This document shows positions 19,749 through 28,176 of a stretch of 64,000 nucleotides of DNA, in pieces. The DNA lies in NCBI RefSeq assembly GCF_009811755.1, contig NZ_BLIV01000006.1, positions 248,001-312,000 of the forward strand, given 5' to 3'. Each line of letters starts with the position of its first letter. Within the stretch, counting starts at the first letter, position 1. The translations under genes and the position numbers were made by a program. Source of the DNA: Roseobacter cerasinus (lineage in GTDB: Bacteria > Pseudomonadota > Alphaproteobacteria > Rhodobacterales > Rhodobacteraceae). The notes beneath the pieces are model-generated. The model was not told the origin of the DNA and searched no databases. It saw nothing but the letters and a program-made list of their open reading frames with translations.

Positions 19749-20429
19749 CTACCGTGGCATCGGCACACATGTGGGCACGGGGCCGGTGAGGATGGCAAGG
19801 GCGTCCGGGGCCATCAGCGTGCCAAGCACGTCGCTGTGACTGTGCAGCCCGCCGGTGTAGGTGCCATAGGCAGGCAGGATCAGGCGCCGGGTGTCCAGAA
19901 GAAACGCGGGCCGTGTGATGGTGCGGCCCCTTGCGTACAGCCCAGCCTTGGGGTGGTAGTGGCCTGACACCTCACCGCCCCCTTGCGCGGTCGCAATGTG
20001 GCGGAAGGTCAGCGGGCCCAGCGTGAGGTCTTGCAGGTGCGTGCCGCCGCACTCCAGAGGGCCGGGGTCGTGGTTGCCCTCAATCCAGACCCAGCGGCGC
20101 CCGGCCTGTAGCTGCGTGATCCAGAGCCGCTCCTGTTCGGGCAGGCTGGCGGCGGCGGTCAAATCGTCGAAGCTGTCGCCGAGACAGATGACCGTGCGCG
20201 CTTGCGTTGCCGCGAGATCACCGGCCAGCCGCTCAAGCGTGTCGCGGGTCTCATAGGGCGGCAGCGCCTGCCCGCTGCGCCGGGCCACGCGTTCCGATTT
20301 CGCCAGATGCAGGTCGGAGACGCAGAGCAGAACCTCCTCCGGCCACCAGAGCGCGCCGGAGCCGAGTGCTTTGAGTGCAGCCCCGGCAAAGGTGAAATCA
20401 TGGAAGTTCATGCTTTGTTCATGGCCCAT
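19749..20429 (-). CDS. pdeM: Ligase-associated DNA damage response phosphoesterase PdeM
   Basis: A calcineurin-like metallophosphoesterase of the family found beside an ATP-dependent DNA ligase and a DEXH helicase in bacterial repair clusters. The 226-residue product has the full metal motif series: DLHL (39-42), GDSFDD, GNHD, and GHYHPK, with further Asp/His in the C-terminal half. An in-frame ATG at 20411 is an alternative start; neither has an obvious ribosome-binding site. It lies about 20 bases after the helicase gene on the same strand, which matches the known pairing. The partner ligase and exonuclease genes are not in this window. Confidence 0.9.
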   Translation of the reverse strand: MGHEQSMNFHDFTFAGAALKALGSGALWWPEEVLLCVSDLHLAKSERVARRSGQALPPYETRDTLERLAGDLAATQARTVICLGDSFDDLTAAASLPEQERLWITQLQAGRRWVWIEGNHDPGPLECGGTHLQDLTLGPLTFRHIATAQGGGEVSGHYHPKAGLYARGRTITRPAFLLDTRRLILPAYGTYTGGLHSHSDVLGTLMAPDALAILTGPVPTCVPMPR

Positions 20430-20450
20430 CTTGCGCTGTGGCGCAAGCGC

Positions 20451-22904
20451 TCAATAGCCCACGCGCCAGCGGGGCGTGATGGCCGGTTGCGGGGTGAGGT
20501 TCGCAAGTCCCGAAGCTTCCATCAGCCGGGCGGCCTCGTCGGCCAACAGTTTCTCCTCTGCAGCCCCTTTGACCGGCACGCGCCCCATTTCGAGGAACAG
20601 TGGCGCGGCGAGCGGGGTCACGCGTTCCAGCGTGATGTGGTCGATCCGGTCACCGACCCGCTGTGCCATTTCCTCAATGCGCCCAAAATCGACCAACCCG
20701 CGCAGGGCCTCTTCGCGGGTGATGTCGAGCAGCAGGTGCCCGGGGTCGTATTTTTGAAGCGTGTCGTAGAGGATGTCGGAGCTGAAGGTCGCCTGCCGCC
20801 CGGTCTTGCGTGCCGAAGGCGTGTTGCGCTGGATCAGCCCGGCGATGGTGGCGCTGGCGCGGAAGGTGCGTTTCATCACGGCGTTCCCGGCCAGCCAGGT
20901 CTCCAACCCGTCCTGCAGCGCATCCAGTTCAAAGAGCGGGGCAGGGTCGCGCACGGGCGTCAGCCCCCAGATGAGCGTGGCATAGTCGGTTGCGACAAAG
21001 CCCATGGGGTTCAGCCCCATCTCCTCCATGCGTTTGGTGAGCAGAAGCCCTAGCGTTTGCTGCCCATTGCGCCCGGCAAACCCATACACCACCGTCTGTT
21101 CGCGCCCGTCATGCGGGAAGCTTTCGATCAGCAGCCGCCCCGGCTCGGGGAGCTGGCTGACCTGGCGTTGCAGGTGCAACCAGTCGGCGGTGTGGGCGGG
21201 CAGTTCGGGCCAATCGTCCTGTTGGAACATCTCGATCACGCGGGCGCTAAGCTGGGTGGAGGTGGCGAATTTCGTGCCGAGGAAGGTGGCGACCTTGGGC
21301 TTCTTGGCGGCATTGCGGCTGACCTCAACGGTCATCTCGCGCAGACCTTCATAGCGGACGATCTGCCCGCCAATCAGGAAGGTGTCGCCGGGGGTGAGCG
21401 ACGCGGCGAAGCCTTCCTCCACCTCGCCCAAAGGCTTGCCGCCGCGGTTGCGTTTCAGGCGCACTTTCAGCGTATCGGTGTCCTGGATCGTTCCGATGTT
21501 CATGCGGATCTGCTGCGCCGCGCGCGGGTCGCGCAGCTGCCACTGGCCGTCGGCGCGCTGCAATAGCCGCTGCCATTGGTCATAGGCGCGCAGCGCGTAG
21601 CCGCCGGTGGCGCAGAAGTCGAGGCAGGCGTCGAACTCGGCGCGGCTGAGCGTGGCATAGGCGCCGACGGTGGTCACCTCATCGTAAAGCGCACCGGCAT
21701 CAAAGGGACCTGCGGCGGCGGTGATCAGAATGTGTTGGCACAGCACGTCACGGGGGCCGCGCCCGCGCGGGTCGCCATCAAGCGCTCCTGCTCGGACTGC
21801 CTCCAATGCGGCCACACATTCGACCACTTCGAAGCGGTTTGCCGGGACCAGAAGCGCCTTGGAGGGCGCGTTGTAGCGGTGGTTGGCGCGGCCTATCCGC
21901 TGCACCAGACGTTTGACGTTCTTGGGGGCTCCGATCTGGATGACAAGATCCACGTCACCCCAGTCGATCCCGAGATCGAGGCTGCCGGTGCAGACGATGG
22001 CGCGCAGCTCACCGCGCACCATGGCGCCTTCGACCCTTTCACGTTGCTGGCGGTCGAGGGAGCCGTGGTGGATGCCGACGGGCAGGCTGTCGTCATTGGC
22101 CAGCCACAGATTGTGAAAGAAAATCTCCGCCTGTGCCCGTGTGTTGTGGAAGATCAGCGTGGTCTTGTGTTGGCGGATCTGCTCCAGCACGGCGGGAATG
22201 GCATAGGCCGCGCCACCGCCCGACCACGGCGGCGCCTCCTCGGTGGTCAGCATCGAGATATCGGGCGCGGGGCCGGGGTCGGCCATCAGGATCTCACAAG
22301 GATCAGGATGTCGCGCCAGCTGGTGCGCGATGGCGGCAGGGTCTTCGACCGTCGCCGAGAGGCCAACGCGCCGCAGATCCGGGCAAAGCCGTTGCAGCCG
22401 CCCCAGCGCCAGCATCAGCTGGTCGCCACGCTTGCTTTCCGCCAGCGCGTGGATCTCATCGACCACCACGCGTTTCAGCCCCTTGAACATGCGCGGCGCA
22501 TCCTCATAGGAGGTCAGCAGCGCGAGGCTTTCGGGCGTGGTCAGCAGGATATGCGGCGGGTCCGCGCGCTGACGCTTCTTGCGGCTGGCAGGTGTGTCAC
22601 CGGTGCGGTCTTCGATGCGGATGGGCAGACCCATCTCCGTCACCGGCGTGGTCAAATTTCGTTTGATATCCGCCGCGAGGGCTTTCAACGGCGAGATATA
22701 GAGGGTGTGCAGCCCATCCTGCGGTGTCTCCGCCAAATCGACCAGCGTGGGCAGGAACCCGGCCAGTGTCTTGCCGCCCCCCGTCGGCGCGATGAGCAGC
22801 AGCGCGGGCGCCTCCGCACGGCTCAACATCTCTTGCTGATGGGGGTGGATCGCCCAGCTCTTGGTTGCGAACCAGTCGTGAAATGTCTGGGGAAGGGCTG
22901 CCAT
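20451..22904 (-). CDS. Ligase-associated DNA damage response DEXH-box helicase
   Basis: An Lhr-like superfamily 2 helicase of the ligase-associated repair module. From the ATG at 22904 the product is 817 residues with Walker A APTGGGKT (39-46), motif Ia SPLKALAADI, TTPESLALL, the DEIH box (149-152), SATVEDP, and motifs V and VI (STDIGIDWGDVD-like GSLDLGIDWGDVD and QRIGRANHR). The long C-terminal half carries the Lhr-type winged-helix and DUF-like domains. The frame is open further upstream, but that part is arginine-rich and runs into the divergent permease gene. It heads the operon with pdeM and the thioesterase. Confidence 0.93.
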   Translation of the reverse strand: MAALPQTFHDWFATKSWAIHPHQQEMLSRAEAPALLLIAPTGGGKTLAGFLPTLVDLAETPQDGLHTLYISPLKALAADIKRNLTTPVTEMGLPIRIEDRTGDTPASRKKRQRADPPHILLTTPESLALLTSYEDAPRMFKGLKRVVVDEIHALAESKRGDQLMLALGRLQRLCPDLRRVGLSATVEDPAAIAHQLARHPDPCEILMADPGPAPDISMLTTEEAPPWSGGGAAYAIPAVLEQIRQHKTTLIFHNTRAQAEIFFHNLWLANDDSLPVGIHHGSLDRQQRERVEGAMVRGELRAIVCTGSLDLGIDWGDVDLVIQIGAPKNVKRLVQRIGRANHRYNAPSKALLVPANRFEVVECVAALEAVRAGALDGDPRGRGPRDVLCQHILITAAAGPFDAGALYDEVTTVGAYATLSRAEFDACLDFCATGGYALRAYDQWQRLLQRADGQWQLRDPRAAQQIRMNIGTIQDTDTLKVRLKRNRGGKPLGEVEEGFAASLTPGDTFLIGGQIVRYEGLREMTVEVSRNAAKKPKVATFLGTKFATSTQLSARVIEMFQQDDWPELPAHTADWLHLQRQVSQLPEPGRLLIESFPHDGREQTVVYGFAGRNGQQTLGLLLTKRMEEMGLNPMGFVATDYATLIWGLTPVRDPAPLFELDALQDGLETWLAGNAVMKRTFRASATIAGLIQRNTPSARKTGRQATFSSDILYDTLQKYDPGHLLLDITREEALRGLVDFGRIEEMAQRVGDRIDHITLERVTPLAAPLFLEMGRVPVKGAAEEKLLADEAARLMEASGLANLTPQPAITPRWRVGY

Positions 22905-23054
22905 GCCGGGCAAGATAGCGGATCGCGGGGGCGGGGCCAGCCCTTCCGGCTCTCGAACCGGCAGATCCCGACACTTGGCGCGCCCCCTGTACGCCCGGCG
23001 CCGGACGCGGTAGGGCCTTCTCGCGGGCAAAGGCGAGGGGCGATAGCATATGTC

Positions 23055-23834
23055 ATGAAGGCGGGCCGTCTTGTCGATCACATCATTCTGCTCTTGGGCG
23101 CCGCCGTGATGACGGGCCCGGTGCTGTTGCTGATCGCCCAATTGGATCTGCGGCCCGCGGCGTTAGCTGCACTCGTGTCTGAGGTCTGGCAGAGCGGCGC
23201 CGGGGGCAGCGCTCTGGGCGCGGGAACCATGCTGTGGAATTCGCTGCTGCTGGCCTTTGGGGTGGCGGCGATCAAATGCGGAGCGTCCTTTGCGGCTGCC
23301 TGCGCGCTGGTCTATTGGAGGCTTCCGGGGCGTGAGTGGATTTATGCGGTGATCCTGCTCAGCATGTTCTTTCCCATCGAGACGCGTATCCTGCCGACTT
23401 TCGCGGTGACGCACCAACTGGGGTTGCTCAACAGCCATTGGGGGATGATCCTGCCGATCACGGCCAGCGGTCTGGGTGTGCTTGTTTTTCGGCAGGCTCT
23501 GCAACAGATCCCTATTGAGATCATCCATGCCGCCCGGATCGACGGAGCCGGGCCGCTGCGGATCATCGTGGATATTGTCGTGCCGCTGACCGCGCCGATG
23601 ATTGGCGCGCTCTTTGCCATTTTGTTTGTGCTGGGGTGGAACCAATATGTCTGGCCGATCATGATCAACACCACCAGTCAGGAGCATGATACGCTGGTGC
23701 GCGGCATCGCCTATGCCGGGGCCGGGTCAAAATCGGGGATCGTGCTGGCGCTTATGGCGCTGGTGCCGCCCGTGATCCCGGTGGTGTTGCTGCAACGCCA
23801 GTTGACCCGCGCGCTGACCACGGAACTGAAATAG
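23055..23834 (+). CDS. Orphan ABC transporter permease, UgpE/MalG type
   Basis: A 259-residue inner-membrane permease of the carbohydrate ABC uptake family (binding-protein-dependent transport component). It has about six hydrophobic helices and the EAA-loop motif HAARIDGAGPLRIIVDIVVPL (about 160-180), which contacts the ATPase subunit. The WNQYVWPIMI segment and overall order resemble UgpE, the glycerol-3-phosphate system permease. The start at 23055 gives a normal N-terminus, while the large open frame upstream is antisense to the helicase. No partner permease, ATPase or binding protein lies nearby, which is unusual for this class. It diverges from the helicase and converges on the tad-locus ATPase. 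Confidence 0.85.
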   Translation: MKAGRLVDHIILLLGAAVMTGPVLLLIAQLDLRPAALAALVSEVWQSGAGGSALGAGTMLWNSLLLAFGVAAIKCGASFAAACALVYWRLPGREWIYAVILLSMFFPIETRILPTFAVTHQLGLLNSHWGMILPITASGLGVLVFRQALQQIPIEIIHAARIDGAGPLRIIVDIVVPLTAPMIGALFAILFVLGWNQYVWPIMINTTSQEHDTLVRGIAYAGAGSKSGIVLALMALVPPVIPVVLLQRQLTRALTTELK

Positions 23835-23847
23835 ATCTGTCGGCAGA

Positions 23848-25155
23848 TCACTTCACAATGTGTTCGTCCTTCACAAACATATTGGCCCAGGCGCGGTCGA
23901 TCAGATCCGGTGTCATTTGGTGGGGCAGGCCCTCGAACTCGCAGATCGAGATCATCTGGTCGATCAGGAAGACGGGCTGGTAGTTGGCATAGATATTGTC
24001 GATCTCGGGGTATTTAGCCTGCAAGAGATGCACGATTGAGGCTTCATCAAGCGGCACCCCGCGTTTCTCTGCCACCATCGCAAAGATTTTCAGGAAATTC
24101 TCCTGATCTGGACCATCGACCTTGATCTTGAAGAAGATGCGGCGCAGGGCGGCTTGATCGAAAATCTCATTCGGGTGGAAGTTGGTGGAGAAGATCACCA
24201 GCGTGTCAAAGGGGACCTCGAATTTCTCCCCTGACTGCAGCGCGAGGATGTCCTTGTTTTCCTCCAATGGCACGATCCAGCGGTTCACCAGGCTTTGCGG
24301 TGGCTCGGCCTGGCGGCCAAGGTCGTCGACGATGAAGATGCCGCCCGTCGATTTCAATTGCAGCGGCGCCTGATAGGTCCGGGCTGTGGGGTTATAGACC
24401 AGATCCAGCATATCAAGGCTGAGCTCGCCGCCGGTGACCACCGTGGGGCGGTCGCACTTCACATAGCGCTGGTCGAACCGTGTGGTGCGGCGCAGTGAGG
24501 TCGGGTCGTCCTGCTCCATCGGCAGAGCCGTGTGCACGATTGGGTCATAAACGGTGATGACTTGGCCTGCGTATTCGATGGCGCGGGGCACAAAAACATG
24601 ATCGCCCAGGGCGGCGCGGATGCCATTCGAGATCGAGGATTTGCCGTTGCCCGGCGGGCCATACATCAGGATCGACCGCCCGGCGGAGACGGCGGGCCCC
24701 AGCTGGCCCAGCAGCGTGTCGGGCAGCACCAGATGGCCCATGGAGGCGGTCAACTGATCGCGGGTGATCTGCATATTGCGCACCGATTGGCGTTTGACCT
24801 GAGCCGCGTAAACATCCAGCGGCACCGGCATGGCGCCGAAGTATTCCGACTGCGCCAGCGCATCCAACGCGCGGGCCTTGCCCTGTTCGGTCAGCTGATA
24901 GCCCATCTCATTGCCGTTGTTGGCGTTCAGCGTGCCAGTGGCCTCCAGCAGCCGCTGCGCGCGCGCCATATCGACAAGCTCCTGCGTGACCGGGATGGGC
25001 AGGCAGATCGCCTTGGCCAGATCGCTGACCATCTCCAGATTCTTGCGGAACAGGGTCTTCAACACAATGTCCCGCATCATCACGACGGGCAGCTTCATCT
25101 CGTCCAGGGTCCGTGGCGGCGGGGGCGCCATCACACTGCCTGTCTGCATGTTCAT
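23848..25155 (-). CDS. AAA+ ATPase at the end of the tad locus
   Basis: A 435-residue soluble ATPase with an N-terminal region of about 150 residues containing a winged-helix-like part (ITRDQLTASMGHLVLPDTLL), then Walker A YGPPGNGKSS (165-174), Walker B GGIFIVDDLG (271-280), a sensor-like STNFHP, and an arginine-containing LRRIFFKIKV segment. The family is unnamed as far as I can tell; such ATPases recur at the distal end of tad loci in Rhodobacterales. It lies 60 bases after the prepilin peptidase on the same strand. Its role in pilus assembly, regulation or secretion is inference only. Confidence 0.8.
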   Translation of the reverse strand: MNMQTGSVMAPPPPRTLDEMKLPVVMMRDIVLKTLFRKNLEMVSDLAKAICLPIPVTQELVDMARAQRLLEATGTLNANNGNEMGYQLTEQGKARALDALAQSEYFGAMPVPLDVYAAQVKRQSVRNMQITRDQLTASMGHLVLPDTLLGQLGPAVSAGRSILMYGPPGNGKSSISNGIRAALGDHVFVPRAIEYAGQVITVYDPIVHTALPMEQDDPTSLRRTTRFDQRYVKCDRPTVVTGGELSLDMLDLVYNPTARTYQAPLQLKSTGGIFIVDDLGRQAEPPQSLVNRWIVPLEENKDILALQSGEKFEVPFDTLVIFSTNFHPNEIFDQAALRRIFFKIKVDGPDQENFLKIFAMVAEKRGVPLDEASIVHLLQAKYPEIDNIYANYQPVFLIDQMISICEFEGLPHQMTPDLIDRAWANMFVKDEHIVK

Positions 25156-25215
25156 GGGTTGGCCTCAATACCTGTGGTCGGTTTGTTGCCGCATAGCAGG
25201 GGAAAGTGGCGGAAA

Positions 25216-25710
25216 TCAGGCGCCGTAGACCGTGCCGAGGATCAGGTAGAGCGACAGGGTCATGCCAAGGGCGAGGCCCATGGGGAACTTCTTGTCCTGA
25301 TCCCAACTGGCCCAATGCGGCGCCAATTGGCGCAGCGGCGAGGCGCGGACCAGACGGTGCGTAACAAATGCGGCCAGCACCGACCCGGCGAGCAGAGCGA
25401 TGATCAGCCGGAAGTCTCCGGCATCAACAAAAGGTGCGGCAGCGGCGATGAATTTGGCGTCGCCCGCGCCCATGGCCCCAATGGCGTTGAGCAGCACACC
25501 CGCAACCAGCAGGATCGCAAGCTGCGCCAGCCGCCAGAGATAGGTTTCAAGGTCGGGCATCACAAAAGGCCCGACCAATACAAACACAAGCGCCAGTGCC
25601 ACCACCGTCGGGTTGGTGATTTTCATGCGCGAGAGGTCCGTGAAGGCCACGTAAAAGCACAGAGGCAGAACGAAGGGCAAGAACACCCAGGAGGAGGCGG
25701 TGATCGCCAC
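25216..25710 (-). CDS. cpaA: Prepilin peptidase of the Flp/Tad pilus
   Basis: CpaA (TadV) cleaves the leader of Flp prepilins at the cytoplasmic membrane face. The 164-residue protein is almost wholly hydrophobic and has the two aspartates of A24 peptidases: D25 in FTDLSRMKITN and D84 in GAGDAK (81-86). The N-terminal cysteine/methylase domain of PilD is absent, as is normal for the short CpaA type. It follows the TPR gene by 14 bases. Confidence 0.92.
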   Translation of the reverse strand: MAITASSWVFLPFVLPLCFYVAFTDLSRMKITNPTVVALALVFVLVGPFVMPDLETYLWRLAQLAILLVAGVLLNAIGAMGAGDAKFIAAAAPFVDAGDFRLIIALLAGSVLAAFVTHRLVRASPLRQLAPHWASWDQDKKFPMGLALGMTLSLYLILGTVYGA

Positions 25711-25724
25711 GCCCCGCCGACCTG

Positions 25725-26573
25725 TCAGGCGCCCAGGGCGTTCAGCGCGCGCACTGCGGGCTCAAAGTGCTGCGGGTGCGTTTCGATGGCGTCCCGCAAC
25801 AGCGACTTTCCCACCGTGATATCGCCCTGCTTGATCGCTGACAGCGCCATGGTGTGCAACAGCTGCGCCCGTTCGGTCTGATCCATCGGGATCACCGGCA
25901 GTGTGTAGTCACCCTGGGCGCCGCGCGCGAGCACCAGGTTGTTCTTGGCGGTAAACAGCGTCGGGTCTTGTCGGATCGCCTCGCCAAAGAGACGCTCGGC
26001 GTCCTGATAATCCCCTCGGGTCAGCTTCGAATAGCCCCAGTTGTTCAGCACGCCGGAGGGTTTCGTGGTCAGCCCCGTGGCGATCTCGTAAAAGCTGTCG
26101 GAGCGGGTCCAGTCTTCATTGCTGTCCGCCAGCATCGCCTCCAGCCGGTAGCGATTGAAGGTCTCATGGGTGGGCGGCAGCGCGTCCAGCGCGGCTTCGG
26201 CCTCTTTCCACTTGCCGGTGCGGATCAGCGCATCGGCATAGGCAACGCTGTCCTCGGGGCCTGCGCCCTCCATCTCTGTGACCTTGGCCCAGGCGGGGGC
26301 GGCTTCGGCAAAGCGCTTGGCGCGCACCAGCGAATAGGCCAACCCGCGCTGCAGGTCGAGCCGGTCAGGATTGGCCTTGAGGCTGCGGGTGAAGTAGCTG
26401 ACCGCCTCATTGGGGTCTGCCACGGTGAGCATCACATCGTTGAGGTTGCTCTCGTCAATGACGTTCACGTCCTGAAAGGCGCGTTCGACCGTGTCTTGCG
26501 CGTCTTTTTCGGCGCAGCCTGCAATCAGGACAGCACCCGCCAAACAGGCGGACATAAAGATGGGGTGGCGCAT
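25725..26573 (-). CDS. tadD: TadD-like TPR lipoprotein
   Basis: A 282-residue lipoprotein with lipobox VLIAGC (C20) and several tetratricopeptide repeats between about 50 and 275 (AVSYFTRSLKANPDRLDLQRGLAYSL, NNWGYSKLTRGDYQDAERLF). In tad loci TadD is a TPR lipoprotein needed for secretin assembly or stability. Position after tadC and a second TPR gene supports the call; the numbering of the two TPR genes could be exchanged. Confidence 0.8.
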   Translation of the reverse strand: MRHPIFMSACLAGAVLIAGCAEKDAQDTVERAFQDVNVIDESNLNDVMLTVADPNEAVSYFTRSLKANPDRLDLQRGLAYSLVRAKRFAEAAPAWAKVTEMEGAGPEDSVAYADALIRTGKWKEAEAALDALPPTHETFNRYRLEAMLADSNEDWTRSDSFYEIATGLTTKPSGVLNNWGYSKLTRGDYQDAERLFGEAIRQDPTLFTAKNNLVLARGAQGDYTLPVIPMDQTERAQLLHTMALSAIKQGDITVGKSLLRDAIETHPQHFEPAVRALNALGA

Positions 26574-26605
26574 GGGGTGCGTCCTTTTTACTGCTCTTGC
26601 CTCTG

Positions 26606-27181
26606 CTACGGCGCTTGACGGATCAGGAAATCGCTGCTGCCGCGCCGCACCAACTTATAGGTGTCGGTTTCAGGTGTATTTGTACCAGAATTTTCAGATT
26701 TTGCGAGCGCTAAGCGCAGGTTGTCCCGGATTGCGATACTTTCGCCATTGTCGAGCGCGAAGGCGCGCTTGAAAATCTGCTCCGCCTCAACGGGTTTGCC
26801 CGCTTCCATGAGCACCACGCCGAGGTTGTTCCAGTCTTCGGGTCGTGCGTCTTCGCGGGCGATGGCGCGCCGCAGCAGCCGCTCGGCCTGGCCCAGCCGC
26901 CCAAGGCCCAGATTGGCGCTGCCGAGGCCGGAGAGGATCTCGGCATCGACCGCGCCCCGCTCAAGTGCTGCGCGGCTGAAGGATTTCAACGCCAGTTCGT
27001 ATTCGCCTGCGGCAATCAGCCGGTGTCCGACTTCGACCCCGTCAACCGCCTCGGCAGTGCGGTCGACGCCGGGGGCATCCAACTGGCCTTCGGGCAGAGC
27101 CACCGGATCAACGCCCCTGACACAGGCGGCGCAGAGGAGCGCAGAAACAAGAAGGGCGGCGCGCGGGGGCCGGTGTCTCAT
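26606..27181 (-). CDS. Second TPR protein of the tad locus
   Basis: A 191-residue protein with an N-terminal signal (about 1-20) ending LLCAAC; the cysteine at 20 may be lipidated, but the residue at -3 is Cys instead of Leu, so the lipobox is weak. TPR repeats span about 50-150 (GEYELALKSFSRAALERGAVDAEIL, PEDWNNLGVVLMEAGKPVEAEQIF). The start overlaps the tadC stop (TGATG), so it is translated with tadC. It probably works with the neighbouring TadD-like protein in periplasmic pilus assembly. Confidence 0.75.
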   Translation of the reverse strand: MRHRPPRAALLVSALLCAACVRGVDPVALPEGQLDAPGVDRTAEAVDGVEVGHRLIAAGEYELALKSFSRAALERGAVDAEILSGLGSANLGLGRLGQAERLLRRAIAREDARPEDWNNLGVVLMEAGKPVEAEQIFKRAFALDNGESIAIRDNLRLALAKSENSGTNTPETDTYKLVRRGSSDFLIRQAP

Positions 27182-28164
27182 CAGTTTGCGGTCATCGCCC
27201 CCAGTTGCGTGATGCCATGCACCGACGGCCCGATCAGAATGATCAGCAGCGGCGGCACGGTCAGCATCATAGTGGCAAGGGTCATCTTGGTTGGCAACTT
27301 GTTTGCCGCCTCTTCGGCGCGCATCACGCGTTTGTCCCGCATTTCGGAGGCATAGACGCGCAGCGCCTCGGCAATGGAGGTGCCAAAGCTGGCAGACTGG
27401 ATCATGACCGTCACGAAGGAGGAAACATCCTGCACGCCGCAGCGCTCCCCCATGTCCTTGAGCACTTGGGTCTTGTCCTTGCCGGCCTTCATCTCATAGG
27501 CCACGATCTCGAATTCCTCGGCCAGCGCGGGGCAGGACGATCGCAGTTCGCGCGCCACCCGGACAATGGATTGATCGAGCGACTGGCCTGCCTCGACACA
27601 GACCAGCATCATGTCCAGACTGTCGGGAAACCCGCTGGTGATCTCCTCTTTTCGCATCTCGACGCGGCGGGTCACCCAGTACGTCGGAAGGTAGTAGCCC
27701 GCAGCCAGAGGCACGATGAAATAGATCATCATCTGGTTGCGGGTGAAGCCTTCCCCGCCGCCCAGCACGATCAGGTAGACGAAGGCCAGCAGCAGCCCAA
27801 GCAGGGCCAGCGCGAACTGAGCAAAGTGAAAGATTCGCACCGCATCCTTGCTCTGATACCCGGCCTGGCGCAGCTGCAGCTGTCGCTTGCTCAGCTCGGC
27901 CATGTCCTTGGGTTCCAGAAAGCTCGCGAATTTCTGAAGCTGTTCATTGTGCTCGCCCTGCCGCAAACGCTGCTGCGGTTCTTTTGTCGCACTCGGCGAT
28001 TGGGCCGCGCGTTTCAGCTTGCTCATCGGGTCTTCGGGCTGCTGCGCGATCAGGATGAGTGTGACCGCCACCATGATCACCCCAACCGTGCCCAGCAGGA
28101 TGATCGGGCCAAGCGGGCCCAAAAGATCAGTGATCAGGGTGCTTAGAATGTTGAAAAGGTCCAT
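27181..28164 (-). CDS. tadC: Tad pilus inner-membrane platform protein TadC
   Basis: TadC and TadB form the inner-membrane platform on which TadA drives Flp pilin polymerisation. The 327-residue protein has membrane helices near the N-terminus (about 15-40), in the middle (about 115-160) and at the C-terminus (about 290-315), and the GspF-like core FPDSLDMMLVCVEAGQSLDQS, the usual SGxSLxxAL equivalent. It starts 12 bases after the tadB stop. Confidence 0.93.
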   Translation of the reverse strand: MDLFNILSTLITDLLGPLGPIILLGTVGVIMVAVTLILIAQQPEDPMSKLKRAAQSPSATKEPQQRLRQGEHNEQLQKFASFLEPKDMAELSKRQLQLRQAGYQSKDAVRIFHFAQFALALLGLLLAFVYLIVLGGGEGFTRNQMMIYFIVPLAAGYYLPTYWVTRRVEMRKEEITSGFPDSLDMMLVCVEAGQSLDQSIVRVARELRSSCPALAEEFEIVAYEMKAGKDKTQVLKDMGERCGVQDVSSFVTVMIQSASFGTSIAEALRVYASEMRDKRVMRAEEAANKLPTKMTLATMMLTVPPLLIILIGPSVHGITQLGAMTAN

Positions 28165-28176
28165 CAGCTCAGCTCC

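Noticed and set aside
21576-23054. Long N-terminal extension in frame with the ABC permease
   Set aside because: The part before 23055 is antisense to the helicase, lacks membrane segments, and would give an implausible fusion.
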